Of a stretch of DNA of 64,000 nucleotides, positions 36,554 through 46,770 are shown in pieces. The notes below the pieces were generated by a model that saw only the letters and a program-made list of their open reading frames with translations, was not told the origin of the DNA and did not search any database. Numbering within the stretch: position 1 is the stretch's first letter; every line of letters starts with the position of its first letter. Origin of the DNA: Pseudoscleropodium purum (taxonomy: Eukaryota > Streptophyta > Bryopsida > Hypnales > Brachytheciaceae); NCBI GenBank assembly GCA_963969395.1, contig OZ017800.1, positions 19,934,479 through 19,998,478 on the forward strand. Direction: 5' to 3'. Both the position numbers and the translations under genes were made by a program.

Positions 36554-39148
36554 TCATATACAAATATATGATTGGTACATGAGGTTGTTATCCACCCATG
36601 CCTTAGCTGTGTTCGTGCATACTTTACGTAGGCGGACGCCTCTCTGCATTTTTTCTACATCACTCATAATAGATTTCCACCACTGAAGTACATTAGCATG
36701 TAGAAAAAGGGCCACACCATATTGGCCCGGGGTCCCTGTAGTTCTTGTACAATGTTGAATCTCGCTAGATTTGATAAGCATGACATCTCCTGCCTGAGGC
36801 TCAAAAAAATAGCCCAAATCTGGAAGGTAAAACCGAACACCATTGCCATTCTGCAAAGTACCTGCACAATTTTTAAATAAACATTTTAAAATTTTTATAT
36901 ATTACATAAATGCATTCAATTTACAGACAACTAAATGAAATAAACGTAGGAATTAAAAACTTACCACTCCCACCAAGCCATAGAAAAAAACCATAAGAGA
37001 AGTCATTTTTATCGCAATGGACATTCACTTGGTAATCCTTCGTTATAGCAAGACCAGAAAAAGGGGAATCCCCTATATGGCTATCCATGGATTGCATACC
37101 CTCCACAGCCCTAGCATTTTCCAAATGCTGAAAGATGGAGGGAAAATATTTTTTAAGACCTTTTGCCATGGTCTTTGCGAAAGCCTCAGAGCGGATGTAA
37201 CATTCTGGCGTTGAATGTTTATACCTGCACAAAGTGCAATTCATTAAAAATATATTTAAATAAAATAAAATAAAATAATTTATAAATTTCAAACATTTAT
37301 ATAGAAGATATCTTACCAAAAAAATACAAAACTTACCAAGCTAGGTTTCCATATGTGTAGCGAACACCAAAAGTTACCATTTTACTGCCTTTTTTGAGGT
37401 CCCCTCTTTTTGTGAGTTTTGCTGTCTTTTCAAGCCATATTGCCTCCTCTGTAAGAAATGATAACTCCCCTGGGGTGAAAATGCCATTCACCAAATGAAC
37501 AAGTTCGATACCACAAGAATCACGGAAAGATGCTAGAGAATAAACTTGCTGATAATCTTCATTTTCTGGAACAAAAGCCTTCCAAAAAACAGCACTCTGT
37601 ACAATCCTCGTCACCTCATATACCGTGGGGTGTACAACACCTACATATGCCTGAGGTTCCAAAAGGGCATGGTCCTCAAGGGTAATAGTATGCTTTGCAA
37701 TGTGATTTTGCAATTTTGTTGGACAAATAGGCAAATCATGGTTGCATGTGAAACAATGGAGTTGTTTCTTTGTTTTGTCCTTCCAATCTGTTGCAAGGAA
37801 AATAAAACTATTAAATAAAAAATAATTAGACTAATATTTTACATTTATCAAAAATACATTCTTATGTGTAACAAATTTAAACAAACATAATCATATTTTA
37901 GCAAGTTGACCTTCAATTGCCCTAAAGAAATAGTGTCCCTCCTATGGACAAATGAGATTTCCGGCTAATACCTATTGGCTAAAATTTTGTTCTTCATTTT
38001 TAAAAATTGTTTTGGAAGATAAAAAAATCCTAAGCCCTTTATGAGAATATTGTTGTTTTTTCAATTGTCCCCTTAGATCAAAAGCCATGCCCAAATGAGT
38101 TGAAAACAAACGATGGACAATAGCAAAAAAATAGTTTTAAAATTTTAATTTTTATAATTTTAAATTTTTTTGTCATCATAGATTATATTTTTGTATATAT
38201 AGAAATCTTTAATTCATTCCACGTGGATTCTTTTCTAACAAAGTTATGGAAAATATTAATTTTTAGGCAATTCAAACATCTTAAAAAAGTAACTCAACTT
38301 GTACTATTCTTTTGTGAAAGGAAGTTTTATATTTTTTTCAAAATTTTTTTCCGACAAAGTCTATCTTTCTTGCTAGCAAAATCTCATCATTGGAATTAAT
38401 ACATTGTAATTCTATTTTAGAAAGATAAATAATTTAGATTTTCCTTTTTTCTTGTACGTATTTCTACTTAACAACATTTTTAAGAATAAAAATTCAATTT
38501 TTTTTAAATGTTTTGAATTTTTCCTAGGCTCTCAATTTAGTTCTATTCACTAAAGACTTAAAATTCAAAACTTTTTAGTGCAAAAAAATAAAGTTAAAAA
38601 TGTTCAAAGTCAAGAAATCGAATCTTGCGATGTGATGAAAAATTTGTTTTTTTAACTTTAAATGCAAATATCATGCACTCTATAAGGTCAAAAATTCTAA
38701 AAATTTTCCAACACATTTTTATACTAGGTAGGTGTAAGATTCTATGGTTAGATGGAAAAACAATTTAATTTTCTTACATTTTGTTCTAGAAATGGCAGTT
38801 CTAAATGTATTGTGGATGTAGCAAACTTTTGTCCTTTAAGGGTTCAATGCATTTCCAAAAAAAATTACATCAACAGTAAGGTGTTTTGTCTTTCTAATAA
38901 CAATAAAAATTATTAAACTAAATTAAAAACAAAACAAATTAAAACGATTGTTTTCAAAAAATGTACTCACCCACGTTGGAGCAGCGCAACTCTTGCAACA
39001 TGTCTTGGATGGTTTCCAAGCGCTCATGAAGCCCCCCATTGCAATGTTCAATTGTATTGGTAATGGTGCAATTGCACAATTTGCAATAGTACTTCTGTAC
39101 TCTTTGCTTTCTGTGTTGCTTTGGAAGACAAATGATGTAGTCATCCAT
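36554..39148 (-). CDS. Zinc-finger plus TET/JBP-like 2OG-Fe(II) dioxygenase, four exons, intact
   Basis: Exons 39148-38971, 37787-37337, 37224-36965, 36861-36554. All introns are GT..AG, the phases match, total 1,197 nt = 398 aa. An in-frame stop just upstream (39173-39175) supports this ATG. Two zinc-finger-like motifs: C22-x2-C25-x9-H35-x5-H41 and C71-x2-C74-x13-H88-x3-H92. The C-terminal half looks like a double-stranded beta-helix oxygenase: iron ligands H279 and D281 in VNVHCDKNDFSYGFFLWLGG, distal H333 in SSEIQHCTRTTG, preceded by GVRFYLPDLGYFF and QAGDVML. That arrangement recalls TET/JBP enzymes, which oxidise 5-methylcytosine or thymine using 2-oxoglutarate and Fe(II). The basic residue expected about ten after the distal His is not obvious (Q343; R336 is nearer), so 2-oxoglutarate binding or activity may differ. 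Alternative: another 2OG oxygenase, such as prolyl-hydroxylase-like. Intron 1 carries a TTAA-type element. Confidence 0.75.
37921..38847 (+). mobile_element. TTAA-type element, copy E, inside intron 1 of the oxygenase gene
   Basis: About 930 bp from CCCTAAAG (37919-37926) to CCTTTAAGGG (38834-38843), flanked by TTCAA on both sides rather than clean TTAA, so the termini have decayed. The body matches the 21051 and 35945 copies at the left (TTCAATTGTCCCCTTAGATC, AGCCATGCCCAAATGAG) and copy D at the right (ATGGCAGTTCTAAATG). The host intron is 38970-37788, so the element makes up most of it; splice sites are untouched. Confidence 0.62.
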
Positions 39149-41216
39149 ACTTGAGAAGCTAAACCCTACAAATTAAAACGTTTAAATATTAAGATAATTT
39201 GATTTATTAAATATTTAAATGTCTATTTAATATACCCAAAACCGCAACATTCCTAAACTTTCACTCTTAAAAAACAATATAATAATAAGCTAAACTTTCA
39301 ATTATAGTTAAGGGGACTCTGTTCACAACAAAACATTAAAAAAATTTCTATAACTTGCAAGAAATAAAAATAAATTATTGCTTTTAATATTATCTACATA
39401 CAAATAAATGTGAAAAAAATATAATTGAAAGATTTGTATAAAATAAAAATCTGTTTCACGATTTCTCTTACTCCTTTTCATTCCATTTATTAAAACTTCA
39501 ACTTAGAAATTTTGATTTTTTTGAAAAAAATAATTAGATTTAAAATCTAGGAACTAGAAATTGAACCAACCAACGCTTAGAAATTTGAATCCTTAAACTA
39601 TTGAAGGGGTTTGTTTATAATAGGTTTTCATTGGCAAAGAATAAAAAATGCAACTTCAGTCGCATAAAATAAAATATTTTAATATTCTTCGGACGATATT
39701 GAAAATATTGTGAATGTTATTGAATCAAATTTTCATTTTCCTAAGAGATCAATTAGTTTCCAAAGTCCCTGCCCTACAAACTTAACTAACGCTTAGAAAT
39801 TGGAATTCTTTAAATATTAAAGAATTCTCTTTATAACATCTTTCCTCTCCACTAAATTAAAGAAATATAAGATCTAAGTTACTAAAAGTAAAGAACTGAG
39901 GGATTCAAATTTGTTTTGCATATAAATATATTTTAAAATGGCAAAATTCAAAAATTTGGATGAAATGAAAATGATACCTGTGTGACCTATTCTTGTATTT
40001 TTTTTCCACCTCATAAATTAAGTATACCCTTTTCAAGACTCTAGTTCAAAATCCAAGCTTTGACTTAGTATTTTTTTATAGTTTCTTCAAGCTATTGACT
40101 TCTTTTTCATCTTAGAAAATTTACCAGAAAAGTACAACAAATGATTTAAAATAAAGAATTTCTTATTTAGTTGACCCTAAAAATCTAAATGAAGAGACTT
40201 CAATAATTGTTGCAAGAAAGGATGTTCAATTTTTTGAACCGTTATCTGTAGTTTTCTAAAAATATAATTTTTGATCCTAACAAATAACATTTTGCATCTT
40301 CAATTCATTGTGTTTGGACTAAAATGAGGAAGTTTTGAACAATCTTGTTTTTTGGGCAATCTAATCAGCTTTTTCAAAAAACAATTTAAAGAATTTATTT
40401 GCTGATGCAACTTTCCAGATTTTTCAAATTTTTTGTTTTGGAAAGGTTTAGTTTTTGGAAGAAAATAATCTCAACACAATTAGGGTTGTGATTTTTAATT
40501 GGATCTTTGGGTTGTTAACAATTTGGTGTTTTATTCAATTTCGGATATGCTTGTGCTTCACAATTTTTTTGTAAATGAAAATCAAGTAGGTTTTTTCCTA
40601 AAATTTTTGAATAAGATTTCCAACTGAAGTATTTCATATAAATATTTTAACTTTATGATCTAGACAGCAAAAATTCACACAAACAACAATCAAAGTCATC
40701 TAAAGTTACAAGTTGATAATTGAGAAAACTTGTCTATTCAACTCCAAATGCTAATGTTTTTAAATTCTTTTAGTCAAACTTTATAGAATTCTAAAGACAT
40801 AATTATAGTCTAGTATCTTCTAAAATCCTTTAGTTGTATTCTACCCCCCCAAAAAAATTGGTTTCACAGGTGAATGCTCTAGAAATTGCAACTCTTAGTG
40901 CATTTATAATGTTGAAACCCACTTTGTGAATTCTAGCTTTTAGTTGTTAAATTCGAAGAATCTAAATATGACCGGAATTTAGAATCTAATATTGTAATGT
41001 ATCAACAAAAATCTTTGTTAAATAGAACATAATTTTTTTATTTATTTAGAAAACTAGCTTGCTAATTAAAATAAAGTGAGACTTCTTCCATAAAAACTTT
41101 CAATTTTTGGCATTTTCTTTTTAAAAGTTGTACCATAGGAAAAAAAAACATGCATTTAAAAACAATTTGAGTTCATAATATATATCTTCTTAATGAGGCT
41201 CCTATAATGCTTCTCT
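39149..41216. other. Intergenic; faint extra TTAA-family remnant
   Basis: AT-rich with no gene. About 40170-40450 resembles the 21-kb/36-kb element (TTCAATTCATTGTGTTTGGA, GAACAATCTTGTTTTTTGGG), suggesting a seventh, badly decayed copy beginning near TTGACCCTAAAAATC (40171). Promoter sequence for the oxygenase gene should lie just to the right of 39148 but no element could be fixed. Confidence 0.35.
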
Positions 41217-41460
41217 GAATTTGTAAAATTCTTTAAGTGACTCCCTTTTTTAACAACAGTTGGAAAAGCTGAAACCATAACCCGCAAACCAATGGCTTCC
41301 AATAGATGTTTAAACATCCCACCTTTATCCAAAAGTCAAGGGCCCTAACATCCAACCCCGGTTTAATAAATTAACCAAGAGCCTTTATTTAGAGCCATTG
41401 CGGGGTGTTCTCCAATAATTGTTATTAAAAAAGGAAGTCACTCAAAGAATCTTACAATTC
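41217..41460. mobile_element. Small fold-back element (~245 bp)
   Basis: The left arm (about 41217-41300, with TTTAAGTGACTCCCTTTTTT) is the imperfect reverse complement of the right arm (about 41380-41460, with AAAAAAGGAAGTCACTCAAA). The similarity continues inward to CCGCAAACCAATGGC against GCCATTGCGGGG. No clear target duplication was found. The short, non-coding, palindromic layout is MITE-like. Confidence 0.65.
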
Positions 41461-43193
41461 AAATGTAGAATTAAAGTTTAAAATTTTTTGCATAGGTTTT
41501 GAATAAAACAACTAGCCTAAATGGAAATTGCTAATCTTTCTAAAATACTCTATACAACAACCAATGTTTTAGATTCAAAATTTAAAACAACAAAGTGTTT
41601 AAGTTCATTAATAATTGAAAAATATAAAGGTTGTATTAAAATTTACTACCAAAATTTTATATAAAAAAAATACAATAAATCATTTTCTAAAAGCTTTCTA
41701 TCTAAACCACTAAATAAATACAAACTCTACTTTTGCCAAGTAGAAATAAGTGTAAATATACACTATTGTTAATAGATTACAAGAATATACTTCAATAAAA
41801 ACTTAAAATGTAAAATCCCAAATTTGAATGACTTACCAAATTGTAATGCCGTATAAGTGGAATTTATACAACAATATGGTTTATAGACCAAGACAATTCA
41901 CCTGCACCAAAATATACAAGCCTTATTAATATTAAGAAAACTTTAAAGTTAAAATCGTAAACCCTCAAAAGACAACAAACTAACATAAATCCAACAACAT
42001 TCATCTTCAAAAATGCATTTAGCAGAAATGAATTATAAATTTTATCTTTTCATTTATAGTTTTTTTTGATAATGTTAATATAATCTTGACATTTTCATAA
42101 TTTTTAAATAATGTTTCCATTTCCATTTATATAAATTTTATTTATTTATATAATCTTACATTTGCATAATTTTTACACTTACTACTTTTGACCCTAATTC
42201 AATATTTTGTAAGACTTAGGTCATAATACAAAACCATGTTAGGAAATCATATGTAATAAATATTATTTAATTCAAAACATGTATTCAGGTTTAGGGTAGA
42301 AAGATGCTTTCTCGAGACAAATGCACATAAATTGTAAATTTATTAACATTTCAAAAAGAGATACATGATTTTCACTTTTGTAAAGCGAATTGCTCCATCT
42401 AATTAATGAAAAGAAACTGACCCTACCCTTGAAAGATAGTTGCTACTCCACCACCAAAGGATGTTAACATTAAACTGTCAACAACTCTAATGTCCTTCAA
42501 CTACAAAGACTTCTATAATGAAGTTACTCCTTGGTTTCTTCCTATGCTGCAAACCCATCCCATACATATTAGAAGAAGGTTAAACCCAAAAGATTTTCTA
42601 ACCTATCTAAGCATTTGGATTGGACAATTATCTAAATTCTACCGTAAACCCCTAAAAAAGAGCTTCAAAAAAACTTCAAATCCTAGATTAATTGACAAGT
42701 TCATACAAACTATGAATGTTCTCTAACTATAACCAATGAAACTTAAAAACCAATGAAAAAAATAAATAAACACTAACAATGCCACTAATCATGAAGTCAA
42801 AACTTGATAACATACCTATTCAACAAGGACAAGGTACAACTTCAATAGGGGTAGCTACATGTGCGAGATCAATCAATTGCTGATGCAAGAATCCAACACA
42901 CATCCATTGATTAGCATACAAACCTAATCAATTGACTTCCCTATTCAAATTTAGCATTGCTTCAAAGAGGGACATCAAAAACTGAGGTTCAAACTAAATT
43001 ACATACAAATCACAAGAGTAATTCAATTTAGATCATGTAAATCACTTACACCAAAATGTAGACAAAAACTTATTGGAATTTGTCATAATGCATCGATGAT
43101 TCGCAATACAAGTCAAAACCTTGAAACTTAAGGCAGCCAAATCGCTCAATCGCTCAACTCTAGGTTGAATCTATTTCCTGACCCCTAAACTCT
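41461..43193. other. Intergenic AT-rich DNA
   Basis: No gene recognised; the 78-codon plus frame at 42490-42726 has no known domain. Confidence 0.4.
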
Positions 43194-43784
43194 AAAACAG
43201 CTCGTTTTTTCTTGCTTAGTCTATAAATTCCGTGTCAAAAATGTCTCATAAAGGTCCTGTAAATGCCCAAACAGAAGATCTCATTACAATCCTCAGAAAA
43301 TCAGAAACGAAAGACCTTGCACACATAATTACAAAATATTATGAATAATCTCCATAATCAACGAAGAACATTGAAATGCGTTGGTCAAAAACATATGAAA
43401 TTGAACAAAACAAAGTCCCCACATGACCAAGCCAAAGGTGCTAAGAAGAACATAAGGCTCAATTTCGGCCTCTAGGTCCGTCAAGGTTTTAAAATGCACC
43501 TCTGTCATTCTTTTAGGCATTCCAAAAAGCAAAAGCGTCATTAGAGAATGCAGTGATGTAAGGATTTCCAAAATCAGTGCTAGCATTTACTGGATGTCAC
43601 AAGGAAAACCTGACATACAATTCTGTCCAAAAAATGTCTCTGGCTGCTAATTTAGAACATTTCAAACAAGATATAACTAGGAGTTTAATGGGTAGATACA
43701 ATTTTACAACAATTTTTTTAACATATTCTGTGTCAGATTTACCCTGAAACAGCTCGTTTTTTCTTGCTTAGTCTATGAAATTCC
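43194..43784 (+). repeat. 30-bp direct repeat pair ~550 bp apart
   Basis: AACAGCTCGTTTTTTCTTGC followed by TTAGTCTAT occurs at about 43196-43225 and again at about 43749-43778, essentially identical. The ~520 bp between them contain no recognisable gene (85-codon minus frame 43329-43586 without a domain). It may be an old insertion with duplicated flank, or a local duplication. Confidence 0.75.
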
Positions 43785-44819
43785 CGTACTTGCGCATCGC
43801 AACCTCCACCTAAACTATAAGCCCGAACCTCGGCTCCAAGTCTTTCTACCTTGTTCCTGAGCTCCGATCTTGAAGAAGACCCTAAACCGAAGAAGCTCCA
43901 GTCCTGAAGAAGCTGGAACCCAGAAGAAGCTCCTCCTCCATCGCCTGTTCCTTCCCTCTCTGAAGCCTACATTGGAGACTTCCCTCAATCGATGAGACTC
44001 TCACCACCCTGAACCCTAAAACCAAGTCATAGAACAACAAAAATAGAGCTTAATTCATTTATGAAATTGAACCCCTAAACCAATTCAAAAATTTCGCAAC
44101 AAACAGTCAAGATACCAAGCGAGTCAAATGAGTTTTTCAGTCGGTTAAAAAAAAGGACAAGACAGGAAGCCACAACACCCCAAAAACAAGTGATTGAATA
44201 CTATACCTGGAGATGTACTATACCTGGAGATGCAATGACAATTGGCCTCGGCGTCTCCTTCACCAAGACTCCTGCAGCAAGTGAAGCAGGTCTACTCCTC
44301 CAAATCTCTCCATAGAAGGCCTCAGCGTCTCCTTCACCAAAGACCCTAGTCGCCCATCAAAGTGCGCAACTTCGAACCAAGACTCCCGCAGTAGCAAGTG
44401 AAGCAGGTCTTATTCACTGTTCCTACAAATCTCTTCGAAGAAGCTTTAGTTCAAAGCATTCGGATCCTGAAACCCTAAATCCGGAACCCCAATACAAGTG
44501 GCACTCGACGTCTGCTTCACGCACACATCCCAATCGTCTAGCAAGAAAGGCAACCACGCGATCACTCCAGCTGACCGACAATTCACTCGTCGAACCACTC
44601 TCAGTGCAGATCTCTCCAAAGATCAATGGAGCAAACCCCTTCGATGCTTCGATGCCGACAGTAAGGTGCGGCAGGGTTTAGGATTGCCCAAGACGCGGTA
44701 ACAACAAAGCAGGGCATCTGTCCAGGAATCACAAATCAGGTGTTGGTCTTAAATCATTCCACCCTAAGGCACGCTGCGACTCCAAGATCCCTCAGCTAGC
44801 ATCGCGGCCACCCCACTGC
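43785..44819. other. GC-richer segment with short local duplications
   Basis: Composition rises markedly at about 43.8 kb. TACTATACCTGGAGATG is tandemly doubled at 44199-44233. A ~110-bp block (GCGTCTCCTTCACCAA ... GCAAGTGAAGCAGGTCT) occurs twice between 44250 and 44415. It could be transcribed leader sequence, but no frame gives a recognisable protein. Confidence 0.4.
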
Positions 44820-45597
44820 GTGACGAACTCTCCTCCTAAAGCACACCGCGACTCCACGATCCCTCAGCCAGCATCGCGGCCACCCCACTGCGTGACGAAC
44901 TCTCCCCCTAAGGCACGCCGCGACTTCACGATCCCTCAGCCAACATCGCGACCACCCCACTGTGTGACGAATTCTCCCCCTAAGGCACACCGCGACTCCA
45001 CGATCCCTCAGCCAACATCGCGACCACCCCACTGTGTGACGAACTCTCCCCCTAAGGCACGCCGCGACTCCACGATCCCTCAGCCAACATTGCGACCACC
45101 CCACTGCGTGACGAACTCTCCCTCTGAGGCACGCCGCGACTCCACGATTCCTCAGCCAGCATCGCGGCCACCCCACTGCGTGACGAACTCTCCTCCTAAG
45201 GCATGCCGCGACTCCACGATCCCTCAGCCAACATCGTGGCCACCCCGCGTGACGAACTCTCCCACTGCGTAACGCCGCGACTCCACGATCTCTCAGCGTG
45301 ACCCCACTGCGTGACGAACTCTCCCACTAAGGCACGCCGCGACACCCTAAACCCTCAGCCAGCATCGCGGCCACCCCACTGCGTGACGAACTCTCCCCCT
45401 AAGGCAGCGTCGCGCCGCACCTGCGTGACGAACTCTCCCCCTAAGCCAGCGTCGCGCCGCACCCGCTACGTGCCGAACTCTCCCTCTAAGGCAGCGTTGC
45501 GCCGCACCTGCGTGACGAACTCTCCCCCTAAGCCAACGTCGCGCTGCACCCGCTGCGTGCCGAACTCTCCCCTTAGGCAGCGTCGCGCCGCACCCTA
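44806..45597. repeat. GC-rich 72-bp minisatellite
   Basis: The phrase GTGACGAACTCTCC recurs at 44820, 44892, 44964, 45036, 45108 and 45180 (72-bp spacing), then at 45249, 45310 and 45382 with altered spacing, and the last part becomes a shorter-unit derivative (CCTAAG(G/C)CAGCGTCGCGCCGCA). As 72 is divisible by three, long repeat frames are open on both strands (24-residue periodic, for example VTNSPPKARRDSTIPQP on plus); none starts with ATG. CpG-rich units contrast sharply with the AT-rich surroundings. Confidence 0.93.
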
Positions 45598-46356
45598 AAT
45601 CCTAAGGCAGAAATCCTGGCGAAGATTACACCACTGGCGTTACCCGACATCAGGGGCACGTCGACACGCCCAGATCAGTCTAGCATCACAATCTTTGCGG
45701 GTGACGTCCAGGTGCGGATTCGCTTCCACGGCCTCGTATGTTCCTTTTCCCGTCAATGACGGTGGATGGGCGGATGTTGAGGTTTGGATTCTAGCTTTGT
45801 TGTTTATATTTTCCAGTTTACATTTTTGAGGTCTTCAACGTCTTGAAAGGACCTGAGCATGGAGATAGGAATTCTGCTTTTCTGATGCATTTAGAGTTGT
45901 AATTAATTAGCAGAGTTTGATTTTTATGCTGTTCAGTTTCAATTTGGATTCCAGCTTGTTATTTACATTTTTGAGGTTCTTTGTCGTCAAAGTCTCTACA
46001 ACTCTTCACAGAGCCTAGACATGGTGATACAAATTATGCTTATGATGCATTTAGAGCATTTGACAATGAGTTGAGTTTGATATTATTTTCGCCAGTTTTA
46101 GCCAGCGGTGCTCACTTTTTCCGGAAGATTGGATTGGATTCCATCTTGTTGGTTGTGAATTATTTGGAATTTCGATATTCTATGTCTCCGAATTTTTTCC
46201 GATTCTGAAAGGGTCCAGACATGGTGGTAAATCGTGATCATTATGCATACCGTAATTATGGAATAGCACACAACTAGTAATGTTTGGTTTTCATGTTGAG
46301 TTTCTTCTAGTGGTACTCAATTTTTCTAGAATTCTTGTTTTTTTGTTGTTGTGCAG

Positions 46357-46496
46357 GTGATTGGTATGCAAGTAGGTGTGACGTTTACTCTTACAACGAG
46401 GAACGGGACGCTAATTTTGACAGTCGTTGACTATGGAACTTACATTGATGATATTGCAATTGAATTGAGTGGAGGTGGATCATGGCTTTATCAATG
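46357..46496 (+). CDS. Candidate orphan exon (140 bp)
   Basis: A strong acceptor (T-rich tract then GTGCAG) at 46356 and a strong donor GTAAGT after 46496 bracket an open frame reading VIGMQVGVTFTLTTRNGTL and ending GGGSWLYQW. The protein is not recognised. If real, it belongs to a plus-strand gene that could include the GC-rich region upstream (a GTATGT donor-like site follows GGCCTC at ~45736). No confident partner exon was found. Confidence 0.35.
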
Positions 46497-46710
46497 GTAA
46501 GTGCTGCTGCTCACCTCTTTGTTTATGTAAAGTGCAAAGGTCGTGTTAGATCTTCCAAGCTAGAATGCCGATTTGGTAGTGTACCTGTTTGACCTGGACT
46601 GTGTGTTGTAACTTTAAATTCAGAATCAGAATGATTGACTCATTACTTCGTTGGAACTTGGAAGTCTAGAATGTTGAACGTACAGATGCAACAAGGCAGC
46701 CTAAAGTTGC

Positions 46711-46770
46711 ACCCGCGTGCGTGACGAACTCTCCCCCTAAGCCAGCGTCGCGCGGCACCCGCTGCGTGAC
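46711..46770 (+). repeat. Detached copy of the 44.8-kb minisatellite unit
   Basis: GTGACGAACTCTCCCCCTAA followed by GCCAGCGTCGCGCGGCAC matches the late-array units at 45425-45480, about 1.1 kb beyond the array end. Confidence 0.9.

Noticed and set aside
44796..45272. 150-codon plus and 126-codon minus repeat proteins
   Set aside because: Open on both strands because the 72-bp unit lacks stops; no ATG start; treated as a minisatellite.
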